NCBI GenBank assembly: GCA_002685335.1
Contig: NYWY01000049.1
Location: 1-55,063, forward strand
Direction of reading: 5' to 3'
DNA: 55,063 bases
Source: Planctomycetaceae bacterium
GTDB lineage: Bacteria; Planctomycetota; Phycisphaerae; Phycisphaerales; SM1A02
The position numbers were made by a program, and so were the translations under genes. Below, piece after piece: positions 25,117 to 32,998 of this stretch (positions are counted from its first letter, which is position 1; every line of letters begins with the position of its first letter). Below the pieces are notes generated by a model. The model was given only the letters and a program-made list of their open reading frames with translations, ran no database searches and was not told where the DNA came from.

Positions 25117-26264
25117 ACGGCGGTGCGTCGTGCCGGGAGGATCCGGATGGGGTCACGCCGGAGGCGTTGACTCGCGAGGTGCTGGATCGTTGCCGTGAAG
25201 CCGATTTCGCCCTCGCGGGAGTCTGCGACGCGACTCCGAGCGATCATGCCGAGGAGATCCGAGCCTGGATCGCGGGCGGCCGACATGGTTCCATGACGTG
25301 GTTGGAAGGGCGGCTCGACGAGCGTCTCGATCCTGGAACCTACGTGCCGGGCGCGAGATCGATCATCTGCGTCGCGGATCGATACCACGATGGATCCCGG
25401 GACGTGATCGATCTCGAAGGACCCTTGCACGGCCGGATCGCCCGCTATGCCCGGGGGCGGGACTATCACAAGGTTCTGAAGAAGCGTCTCACCCGAATCG
25501 CACGGGTGCTCGGTGAAGCCCACCCGGATCATCATTTTCGTCCTTGCGTGGATACCGCGCCCTTGCTTGAACGTGAGCATGCGATGCGGGCCGGACTCGG
25601 GCTGGTGGGCAAGCATTCGCTCCTGATCGAACCGGGGGTGGGATCATGGATGCTGCTGGGGGCGATCGTGAGCACGCTTCCGCTCGCGGCGACCCCGAGC
25701 CCGCATCATCGAGCCGATCCGTGCGGCGGATGCACCCGATGCATCGACGCCTGTCCGACCGACGCCATCACCCCATTCTCGGTGGATGCGACCCGGTGTC
25801 TCGCGTACACCACGATCGAACACCGAACCGCGATCGATCCCGAACTGGCGGAACCCGCCGATGGGAGTCTCGAGGTTCGGACGGGGGACTGGTTGTTCGG
25901 ATGCGACATCTGTCAGGAGGTCTGCCCGCACGGGCGACGTTCCAAGAGACGTCAGCCCCCGGAGGTCCATCCCGGATACGAGCCTCGCCGAGCCGGTCTC
26001 GATCTGCTCGAGGTCCTGGGCTGGGATGAGGAGGCCGCGATGGAATCCCTGTCGGGAACCGCGGCGAGGCGGGCGACCCTGGTGATGTGGAAACGGAATG
26101 CGTTGGTCTGCGCGGGCAACGGACTCCGGGATCGGCCGGATGCTCCGGGTTCCGACGCCCTGATCAGCCGGATACGAACGATTTCCGAAGATGCCCTCGA
26201 GGACGAGATGGTGAGGGCGACCGCGAAACGAGTGATGGACCGAATCGATTCCGGATCCGGGTGA
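25113..26264 (+). CDS. queG: Epoxyqueuosine reductase
   Basis: Cobalamin- and iron-sulfur-dependent enzyme that reduces epoxyqueuosine in tRNA to queuosine. Two 4Fe-4S motifs are visible: CGGCTRCIDACPTDAI near residue 205 and, after CLAY, CDICQEVCPH near 265. RYARGRDYHKVLKKRL and the C-terminal helices ending in a HEAT-like MWKRNALVCAGN fit the family. 383 residues. The ATG overlaps the hpnE stop, so this tRNA-modification enzyme is coupled to squalene synthesis, an odd partnership. queA of the same pathway is 17 kb upstream. Confidence 0.95.
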   Translation: MNGGASCREDPDGVTPEALTREVLDRCREADFALAGVCDATPSDHAEEIRAWIAGGRHGSMTWLEGRLDERLDPGTYVPGARSIICVADRYHDGSRDVIDLEGPLHGRIARYARGRDYHKVLKKRLTRIARVLGEAHPDHHFRPCVDTAPLLEREHAMRAGLGLVGKHSLLIEPGVGSWMLLGAIVSTLPLAATPSPHHRADPCGGCTRCIDACPTDAITPFSVDATRCLAYTTIEHRTAIDPELAEPADGSLEVRTGDWLFGCDICQEVCPHGRRSKRRQPPEVHPGYEPRRAGLDLLEVLGWDEEAAMESLSGTAARRATLVMWKRNALVCAGNGLRDRPDAPGSDALISRIRTISEDALEDEMVRATAKRVMDRIDSGSG

Positions 26265-26287
26265 GCCGGACCGACCGGCGGGTTCGA

Positions 26288-28300
26288 TCAGCGGTTGAAA
26301 CCACCACCGCCTCGGCCACCACCACCACCACCGAGGCCGCTGGGCATCGCCTGCCCCATCGCTTGTTCGAGGGCGGCCATGGCTTCTTGGACGTTGGCGT
26401 ATGTGCCATCGCGAACCTTGGTCGCCAGATCGTTGACCGCCTTGCTCAGTGGCTGGAGCATCTGCTGGATCATCGGTCCCATCATTTCCGCCATCATCGC
26501 GGCCTGGGGATCATTCGCGACCGTCTCATCGAGATCGATCTTCCAGCCGTCGGCCGTCTTGACCGCCAGGAGCTTCTGGGAGCCATCGCTCGAAATCAGG
26601 CGGGCGGTGTCTCCGTCGACGGAGTCCACCTTGAACGTGGGAAGGGGGGTGTTGGCCATCGCGCCGCTGCTCTTCATCTCGGACATGACCGCGGCGGATC
26701 CGAACTTGGCGGAGAGCGCTTCGAAGAGCGGGAGCATCACGCTGCCGGCCGTCAAGAGGCTCTGGATCGACTTGCCACTGCTGGTCGTCGCCACGATCGC
26801 TGATTGGAATCGCTTGAAGGCTTCGGGATCCATCTGGGAATTCGGGTCGCTCATGAAGGCGGCGAGCTGGGCCGGGGTGCCGAATCCGTTCCCGGATCCG
26901 CCGGACGCGGCCGTCGAGGACATGCCCGGTGAACTCGAGGATTTTCCGGCCGTCTCCAGCATCTCAGCCGAACTCGGAATGCCCTTGAGCAGGCTGATCG
27001 AGCCATCGATGGCCTGTTGGATTCGTGCGGTGTCGGCATCGCCACCCTTGATGTTGGCGAGCGACTCGAGCGCCTGATTGAACGAAGCCTCGGCCGCAGC
27101 GAGTCCTTCATCCCGCGCGGCCGCCGCGGATTCGAGATCCTGGCGGACACCGGCGGGATCGACCAGGACGCCACCGGCGGCCAGGCGGCCCAGCACGTCG
27201 GCACGTCGTTCGAGCACCGAGGCCATCTCCCATTGGCAACGGCCGGCGTTGAACTGGGCGTTGGAAATGGTGAGCCAGCCGGCTTCCGCGTCATCTCGCG
27301 AGCCACCTCGAGTGAGGGCTCGTGCGGTCGACGCCACGGTTTCGTAGTCGCCGATGGCGGCTTCGAGGCGAGGCAGGATCTGCGTGGTTTCGAGCTCCAC
27401 GGACTCCCGGAGAAGAAGATTGACGTTCTCGCCGATGGTCTCGAGGGTGCGACGCACGTCGTTGGCGTAGGAGCGGGATTCCTCGAGTCGGGCTTCCGCG
27501 ACGCGACGCGCTTCGCGGGCGCCGTCGGCGACGGCAAGCTGGCCTTCTCGTTCGGCACCGATGAGGGCCATGGTCGGGGAGACGGTCAGAATCGAAATGT
27601 CATCCTGAGCCGCGGCGATTCGTCGGGAATTGGCTTCCTGGCGATTGAAGATCGATTCATTGATCTCGTCGAGTCCCGCCCGAGGTCCCTTGTCGGCGCC
27701 CTCTTCCTGGAACTGGATCGCGTATCGCTCGTACTCCGCGGCTTCCGCGAGTTTCATCGCTCGCTGGTCCTCGGCCTTGTCGACCTGGGCCTGCATCACT
27801 TCGAGTTCGCTCTCCGCTCGTGCGAGGCGTTCACGGGCGGCCGAGAGGCCGGCTTCGATCGCGAGGTTGGCGGAGGAGATGTCGAGGGCTTCGGCGTTCG
27901 CGGCCGCATTGGCCAGCAGGTCGGCGTCGGCCGCCATCATGCGAGCCATGCTGCGAAGTCGACCGGCCTTGGATTCCATCCTCAGGGCTTCGTCGAAGTC
28001 GAAGGTCGCGGAGGAGAGATAGATCCGGGTGGCGAGAATCGCGGAGGCGTGCTCGTTGACCTCGGCGCCGGCGGACCGAAGACCTCCGGCCAGGCTCCGC
28101 AGCATCTGGGACGACTCGTCCGGGGTCTCCACGTCCTCCCGGATGACCGGGCGAGATCGGAGCACCTCGGCGTAGTCGGCGGAGATGGAGGCAAGCGGAT
28201 CTTCATTGACGGACTGTTCTTCACAGCCGGTGACGAATGCCACGGAAGAGATGGCGAGCAGGGAGGCGATGAAGCGCGGCCGGTGGTGCATGGTCGTCAT
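26288..28300 (-). CDS. Exported coiled-coil lipoprotein, unknown function
   Basis: 670 residues. The N terminus is a lipoprotein signal: HHRPR, a hydrophobic stretch, then VTGC with the lipidated Cys near residue 27. About residues 120-420 are Ala/Glu/Arg-rich helices, probably coiled coils (for example LARAESELEVMQAQVDKAED). A compact domain near 560-600 reads FKVDSVDGDTARL then KTADGWKIDL, resembling small NTF2-like or Lumazine-type secreted domains only vaguely. The tail is Gly-rich (GLGGGGGGRGGG). ATG 28300 has GGAG upstream. It lies downstream of another exported gene on the same strand. Function unknown; a planctomycete-type orphan. Confidence 0.75.
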   Translation of the reverse strand: MTTMHHRPRFIASLLAISSVAFVTGCEEQSVNEDPLASISADYAEVLRSRPVIREDVETPDESSQMLRSLAGGLRSAGAEVNEHASAILATRIYLSSATFDFDEALRMESKAGRLRSMARMMAADADLLANAAANAEALDISSANLAIEAGLSAARERLARAESELEVMQAQVDKAEDQRAMKLAEAAEYERYAIQFQEEGADKGPRAGLDEINESIFNRQEANSRRIAAAQDDISILTVSPTMALIGAEREGQLAVADGAREARRVAEARLEESRSYANDVRRTLETIGENVNLLLRESVELETTQILPRLEAAIGDYETVASTARALTRGGSRDDAEAGWLTISNAQFNAGRCQWEMASVLERRADVLGRLAAGGVLVDPAGVRQDLESAAAARDEGLAAAEASFNQALESLANIKGGDADTARIQQAIDGSISLLKGIPSSAEMLETAGKSSSSPGMSSTAASGGSGNGFGTPAQLAAFMSDPNSQMDPEAFKRFQSAIVATTSSGKSIQSLLTAGSVMLPLFEALSAKFGSAAVMSEMKSSGAMANTPLPTFKVDSVDGDTARLISSDGSQKLLAVKTADGWKIDLDETVANDPQAAMMAEMMGPMIQQMLQPLSKAVNDLATKVRDGTYANVQEAMAALEQAMGQAMPSGLGGGGGGRGGGGFNR

Positions 28301-28457
28301 GCTCTCCGAGTCTGATGGTTCCGCCGGACCGAATCCGGGGAGCGGGGTGGGCCTGATGGGAGGACCGGCCTGATGCCCGGTCCGAATCGTGAAATATACC
28401 CCAGCAGTGGGGCGGGTGGGGCCGGAAGCGGTCCCGGGATCATGGTCGCTGATCGGC

Positions 28458-29969
28458 TCAGCGGCCTCGGCGGCCGTCGGGGGCCTCGGTCTCATCGCTG
28501 AAAGGCTCTGGAAGGCTCGGGGGCGCGATGACCGGAGCCTCGTATTCGACCGGGTATCCCGGGCGGGGTCGATACATGTTCTCGATCCACCGGATCGATT
28601 CCCGCAGGAGACGTTGATTCCCTCGAGTGAAGATCGGACGCCAACCTTTCACGTCCGGGTGGGGGAATCTCGCCTCATTGCGAGGGAGGGCGTATTGAAT
28701 CAGGAGGGAGCGGCCGGGGTTCTCCCAGTCGATCAGGGGCTGATCGAGCTCGTTCCAGCGTTCGACGATCAGCAGATTGGTGTAGCGGACCCGTTCGGAC
28801 TTGGACCCTCGACGGTGCAGAAAGAAGCGGCCGGCATCCAGACCGCCATGGCAGCGACTCGTCGCGCAATTGGGAATGAGCCAGCCATCATGGATTCGCT
28901 GGCGGAAGAGGTTCAACGCCGGGGGTTCGCTCTGAACCTCGATCCGGGGATAGAACTCCCGAGCCTTCAACTTGAACATCAGGTCCACGACCTCGAGGGG
29001 ATCCGCCCGAAAGAGCCGGGTCCGGCCGGCGCTGTCGCCGGGAATCAGGGAGTTGCTCCCATGAGTCTCCAGGAGGTCACGAATGGTCTGCGGGCTGACA
29101 TGGACCCGGGCGGGTGGCGCTCGGAAATCGATCTCGTAGACCCGGATGAGATTGACGTCCTCTTCCGAGAGGATCTCCTTCGGAAGAAGATCCTTCAGAT
29201 CGACCGGGCCGGTGTCGCCGGAATCCGCCGGCCGCTCGATGCTGCGGGCCGGAGGCAACGTGTCGTTTTCGAGGGCGATCTGGGCTTCCACGATCCGCAG
29301 CAGTTGGATCGCCTGCGGTAGCTGGATCGCTCGCACGATCTCGATCAGCTCCTCCCGGGCCAGTTCATAGGAGTCCTCCTCGAACAGCCAGGAGGCGAGT
29401 TCGAATCGCCGGAGGTACTGGTCGGGTGCGATCTGTTCCCGGAAGCGTCGATACTTCTGTTCCGTGGTGAGATCGAGCCTGGTCTGGACCACGCTCTCCC
29501 GCGGGAGTCGGGTGTTCACGCCTTCGATCCGCAGGACGACCTCGTCGTAGCCGTCTTTCACCAGCAAGCCGGAGAGCAGCGTCCCATCCCGCATCTCCAC
29601 CATGCCCGGGCACGGTTCGATGAGGTCGGTGAGTCGGATGATCCGCATCAATCTCGACTTGGAGAACGTCCGCACGGTGCCCGCCTGATTTCGAATCGTC
29701 AGCAGGGCCTCGTCCTCGTCGACCACCTCGCCCGAGGTCTCCTCGTAGCGATCCACCCAGAGGTGGACCCGCTGGGGAGCCTGGGTGACCTCTTTCTCGT
29801 CCGAAGTCGGGGTTTCGGTCTCGGGGGTCGGAGGGATCGGGACCGGATCCAGGGGGGTGGGCGGTTCCGCCGCTCCGAATCCGATCAGCAGCATCATGGT
29901 CACCACCACGGCGTGCCCGGCCAGTCGGTTGGCACGGGGGGGGGAAGGTGATGGTGCGGAAGTCGGCAT
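28458..29969 (-). CDS. Exported protein with CX4CH haem-like motif
   Basis: 503 residues. An N-terminal hydrophobic segment (about 18-34, VVVTMMLLIGFGAA) is a signal peptide or anchor and is followed by a Pro/Thr linker. Residues 65-165 look like two small SH3-like barrels (SGEVVDEDEALLTIRNQAG, then RDGTLLSGLLVKDGYDEVVL). Residues 170-230 are helical. At about 368-374 NCATSRCHGG gives CX4CH followed by Gly-Gly, a variant c-type haem motif; no distal ligand can be assigned. ATG 29969 has GAGAGGA upstream. No named family recognised. Haem binding is inference from the motif. Confidence 0.7.
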   Translation of the reverse strand: MPTSAPSPSPPRANRLAGHAVVVTMMLLIGFGAAEPPTPLDPVPIPPTPETETPTSDEKEVTQAPQRVHLWVDRYEETSGEVVDEDEALLTIRNQAGTVRTFSKSRLMRIIRLTDLIEPCPGMVEMRDGTLLSGLLVKDGYDEVVLRIEGVNTRLPRESVVQTRLDLTTEQKYRRFREQIAPDQYLRRFELASWLFEEDSYELAREELIEIVRAIQLPQAIQLLRIVEAQIALENDTLPPARSIERPADSGDTGPVDLKDLLPKEILSEEDVNLIRVYEIDFRAPPARVHVSPQTIRDLLETHGSNSLIPGDSAGRTRLFRADPLEVVDLMFKLKAREFYPRIEVQSEPPALNLFRQRIHDGWLIPNCATSRCHGGLDAGRFFLHRRGSKSERVRYTNLLIVERWNELDQPLIDWENPGRSLLIQYALPRNEARFPHPDVKGWRPIFTRGNQRLLRESIRWIENMYRPRPGYPVEYEAPVIAPPSLPEPFSDETEAPDGRRGR

Positions 29970-30123
29970 TCGGTCATCCTCTCCGGCCTCGGCGGGCAAG
30001 GCAAGGTTCAAGAGCGCGGTAGTCTCCGTTCCGACCCGAACCAGGGCCAGAAACGGTCTCTGATTCTTCCATCCGCCCCGTTGGCCGGAAATCCGGCCCG
30101 ATTCGCCCCGTCTGGAGATTCCC

Positions 30124-31116
30124 ATGAAACTCGGCGTCATGGCCGCCCTTTTCGCCGGCCGAACCCTCGAAGACACCCTTGCCTACTGCGCTGAGAGTGG
30201 ACTCGATGCGATCGAACTGCCGGTGGGTGCCTATCCTGGTGCCCCGTTCTTCGAGTCAGCCAAGGTCCTCGGTTCCGTGAAGGAGCAGAATCGGATCAAG
30301 AGTCTGGTCGCGGATCACGGATTGGAGATCTCCGGACTGGCCGTCCACGGAAATCCCGTCCACCCCGTCGCGCGGCACGCCAAGGCCGATCACGCGGCGT
30401 TCGAGCGAGCGGTGAAGCTCGCCCCCAAACTCGGGACCGACGTGGTGATCACCTTCAGCGGGTGTCCCGGAGGCTCCAAGGCCGATCGGACCCCGAACTG
30501 GGTGACCTGTGCCTGGCCACCGGATTTCGCGGACATTCTGACGTACCAGTGGGACGAGGTCCTGGTGCCGTATTGGGCGAGCCAGGCCAAACTCTGTCGC
30601 AAGCACGGGGTTCGGGTGGCGTGGGAGGCACATCCCGGCTTCTGTGCCTACAACCCCGACACTCTGATTCGACTGAGTGAACGATCGATGAAGGCGTCGG
30701 GTCTCAAGGGCAAGCCCGTGCTGGGTGCCAACCTCGATCCATCGCACTTCTTCTGGCAGGGGATCGACCCGGTCGAAGCCGCCCGAGTGCTGGGCGAAGC
30801 CGGACTCCTGTTCTACGTGCATGCGAAGGACACTCAGCTCAATCCCCAGCAGGGCCGGATCAACGGCTACAACGACGCCCGGCCTTACACCGATCTGGCC
30901 CAGCGATCGTGGAATTTCCGGACCTGCGGCTGGGGCCACGGACACGACTTCTGGAAGCCGTTCGTGTCGATGCTTCGAATCCAGGGCTACGACCATGTGC
31001 TCTCGATCGAACACGAGGACGGGCTCATGTCGATCGAGGAAGGCCTGCAGCGGGCCATCGAGTTCCTCACCGAAGCGATCATCTTCGAGCCGCCGGCGAC
31101 CCCCTGGTGGACCTGA
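30124..31116 (+). CDS. Sugar phosphate isomerase/epimerase-like TIM barrel protein
   Basis: 330 residues of the xylose-isomerase-like superfamily. It starts MKLGVMAALFAGRTLEDTL and continues GLDAIELPVGAY. Likely metal ligands fall in ISGLAVHGNPVHP, VAWEAHPGFCAYN, ANLDPSHFFWQG, FYVHAKDTQ and VLSIEHEDGLMS, one at each strand end as in the family. Substrate unknown; relatives act on sugars or inositol derivatives. GGAG lies upstream of the ATG. It is a single-gene unit: divergent from the CX4CH gene and closed by a strong intrinsic terminator 33 bases after its stop. Confidence 0.87.
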   Translation: MKLGVMAALFAGRTLEDTLAYCAESGLDAIELPVGAYPGAPFFESAKVLGSVKEQNRIKSLVADHGLEISGLAVHGNPVHPVARHAKADHAAFERAVKLAPKLGTDVVITFSGCPGGSKADRTPNWVTCAWPPDFADILTYQWDEVLVPYWASQAKLCRKHGVRVAWEAHPGFCAYNPDTLIRLSERSMKASGLKGKPVLGANLDPSHFFWQGIDPVEAARVLGEAGLLFYVHAKDTQLNPQQGRINGYNDARPYTDLAQRSWNFRTCGWGHGHDFWKPFVSMLRIQGYDHVLSIEHEDGLMSIEEGLQRAIEFLTEAIIFEPPATPWWT

Positions 31117-31148
31117 GTCTCGAATCGGAATGAAAAAACGACCCAGAT

Positions 31149-31191
31149 GACGACCGGCGGCCCCCCGGAATGGCCGCCGGTCGTCTTTTTT
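31149..31191 (+). terminator. Strong intrinsic terminator after the isomerase gene
   Basis: A perfect 14-bp stem (31149-31162 with 31172-31185), a nine-base loop and then six T. On the minus strand the same hairpin is followed about 12 bases later by six T, so it may also end the small leftward gene that stops at 31207. Confidence 0.9.
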
Positions 31192-31206
31192 CGGCTGCTC
31201 CCGGAG

Positions 31207-31428
31207 TCAGCCGACCTGATCGATCAGGGTGCCGAGGCGTTCGCCCCTCGCGAGTTCGAGTCCGAGCCGAAGCCCGTCGTTCGAGATGGCCTGGAGGCCG
31301 TCCAGTCCGGCCGCGAGGTCATCCGTCAGGTGTCCCGAGGTCTCGAGGACCCTGTTCGCCCGGTCGGCGGTCAAGGACCACAAGGTGGCGGAAGCGATGA
31401 GGGCGAGTCCTGAATCAACGGGTTTCAT
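31207..31428 (-). CDS. Small hypothetical protein (73 residues)
   Basis: Begins MKPVDSGLALIASATLW and continues with two amphipathic helices rich in Leu, Asp and Arg (ANRVLETSGHLTDDLAAGLDGL; then NDGLRLGLELARGERLG). No signal or motif recognised. Support is modest: protein-like composition, an ATG, and a shared terminator 16 bases past its stop. The ribosome binding site is weak (GAGG). It is divergent from the gene at 31572, with an AT-rich palindrome in between. Confidence 0.45.
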   Translation of the reverse strand: MKPVDSGLALIASATLWSLTADRANRVLETSGHLTDDLAAGLDGLQAISNDGLRLGLELARGERLGTLIDQVG

Positions 31429-31505
31429 GGCCTCGATTCGTTGCGACGGTCGGAGAAGATCGCCGAGTTGGCGGGAAGTGGGTGTTCACCCCGTCCGCAT
31501 CGTGG

Positions 31506-31527
31506 ATCCTGACTTTTAAATCAGGAT
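31506..31527. promoter_or_regulatory. AT-rich palindrome, candidate operator
   Basis: Perfect inverted repeat ATCCTGA / TCAGGAT around an eight-base centre (CTTTTAAA), in the 143-base divergent gap between the small leftward gene and the gene at 31572. It is strikingly AT-rich for this region and has dyad symmetry typical of dimeric repressor sites. No regulator can be named. Confidence 0.4.
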
Positions 31528-31559
31528 TCATCCGTCGATGTGATCCCACGCTCGTTCGT

Positions 31560-31565
31560 TAGAAT
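31560..31565 (+). promoter_or_regulatory. Candidate -10 box of a leaderless transcript
   Basis: TAGAAT ends six bases before the ATG at 31572; there is no Shine-Dalgarno. The match to TATAAT is good (four of six). Confidence 0.45.
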
Positions 31566-31571
31566 CCGGTC

Positions 31572-32150
31572 ATGACACCGAACGCCAGTCCGATGGGACA
31601 GGTCTATCTCGGCTTTCGCAGCCTCCTGGTGAAGATCGCGGTCTTCGTCGTGATGGCGGCGCTCCTGGCCTGGGCCTTGGGGGGGACGCTCTGGCCGAAG
31701 ACCGTCACCCGCGTGGTCGGGGTCCCGGTGGTGGTCGACGGCGTCATGATCGTTCTGGTGGACCAGATCGGCGCGGATCGTTCGACGTTCGGCCTCGGGA
31801 TCCTCGATCCCCAGGGTCTGGTGATCGAACGCTGGCCGCAGCCGGAGACCAGAACTCCCGAATGGTCTGACGCGATGTCCCCGGTGGCGACCCCGGACGG
31901 CACGGCCGGAGCGGTGGCGGCCCGGACGAGTGATCGCTGGACGGTCTGGTGGTTCGATGACGGGAACCGGCGTCTGCAGGGGACGGGGCTTCGATGTTTC
32001 GAGGTCGGAAGCCGCCTGGAGGCGGCCGCCCTTCTGGATCGCATCGCCCGCGGACTCCCGCCGGACGTTCAGTCCGCCGACGGGGTCGAGATCGAGGTCG
32101 TCGGGTCTGATGACGCGTCGTCGATCTCCGACGAACCCGCGCCGAACTGA
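31572..32150 (+). CDS. Hypothetical single-pass membrane protein
   Basis: 192 residues. One hydrophobic helix at about 18-42 (LLVKIAVFVVMAALLAWALGG) after a short N terminus, then a small domain with alternating hydrophobic strands (VTRVVGVPVVVDGVMIVLVD) and an acidic tail. No family recognised. A TAGAAT box six bases upstream suggests a leaderless message. Its last 82 bases overlap the 3' end of uppP on the opposite strand, in the region coding for the acidic tail. Confidence 0.68.
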   Translation: MTPNASPMGQVYLGFRSLLVKIAVFVVMAALLAWALGGTLWPKTVTRVVGVPVVVDGVMIVLVDQIGADRSTFGLGILDPQGLVIERWPQPETRTPEWSDAMSPVATPDGTAGAVAARTSDRWTVWWFDDGNRRLQGTGLRCFEVGSRLEAAALLDRIARGLPPDVQSADGVEIEVVGSDDASSISDEPAPN

Positions 32151-32998
32151 ACGATCCCTCCCAGCCACAACCCGCCGAGAACCGCCGCGAGTGCGATTCG
32201 GTACCACCCGAATGCGGCCAGGCCGTGTTTCGCGAGGTAACCGACGAGCCACTTGACCGCCACTGCCGCGGACACGGTCGCCACCGCGATACCCACCACG
32301 ATCGGGGCCGCGCCGAGGGCGGCGATCTCATCGCCGCTCTTGAGCGCCTTGTAGACGCAGGCACCGCCGAGGGTCGGCAATCCGAGCAGGAACGAGAATT
32401 CCGCGGCGTGTTTCGGTCGCAATCCGACCAGCATGCCACCCACGATGGTCATCATCGATCGGCTGGTGCCCGGCCACATCGCGATGCATTGCAGGAACCC
32501 GATGAGCAGGGCCTGCTTCCAGGTCAGATGTTCGATGTCGATGAACCGGTCCTGCGAGTCGTCACCTTCAGCGCTGGCGAACACTCGATCCTGCCACCGT
32601 TTCATGCCGATCAGGACCACGCCGCCGACCGCGAGGGCGCCGATCACCGGCCACGGTCGAAAGAGGGCGGCCTCGATGAGATCGTCGAGCAGCACGCCGA
32701 AGACCGCCGCGGGCAGGAAGGCGATCACCAGATTCTTGAAAAGACGGCGTCCCCCCGCGTTCTTCCCGAGCAGGCCCTGGATCATCGACCAGACCCGGAC
32801 GCGGTAGAGCCCGATCACGGCGAGGATCGCGCCACCCTGGATGATGATGTTGAACGCGTCCACCGCGGATTTCGTATTCGCATCCCGGTCAAGTCCCAGC
32901 AGGCTGGAGGTGATGATGAGATGGCCGGTGGAGGAGACCGGCAGGTACTCGGTGATGCCTTCCACCAGGCCGAGGATGATGGCGTCGAGAATCGTCAT
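32069..32998 (-). CDS. uppP: Undecaprenyl-diphosphatase
   Basis: Integral membrane phosphatase that recycles undecaprenyl diphosphate for peptidoglycan and other envelope polymers; also known as BacA. Motifs GLVEGITEYLPVSSTGHL at residues 9-26 and WPGTSRSMMTIVGG near 175 are diagnostic. About eight hydrophobic helices in 309 residues. The ATG overlaps the ilvC stop as ATGA. The C-terminal 20 residues, hydrophilic and Ser/Asp-rich, are encoded opposite the gene at 31572 and may be a late addition. Confidence 0.95.
   Translation of the reverse strand: MTILDAIILGLVEGITEYLPVSSTGHLIITSSLLGLDRDANTKSAVDAFNIIIQGGAILAVIGLYRVRVWSMIQGLLGKNAGGRRLFKNLVIAFLPAAVFGVLLDDLIEAALFRPWPVIGALAVGGVVLIGMKRWQDRVFASAEGDDSQDRFIDIEHLTWKQALLIGFLQCIAMWPGTSRSMMTIVGGMLVGLRPKHAAEFSFLLGLPTLGGACVYKALKSGDEIAALGAAPIVVGIAVATVSAAVAVKWLVGYLAKHGLAAFGWYRIALAAVLGGLWLGGIVQFGAGSSEIDDASSDPTTSISTPSAD

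Noticed and set aside
27017..28315. 432-codon plus-strand frame
   Set aside because: Antisense to the lipoprotein gene, with no start site or motif of its own.
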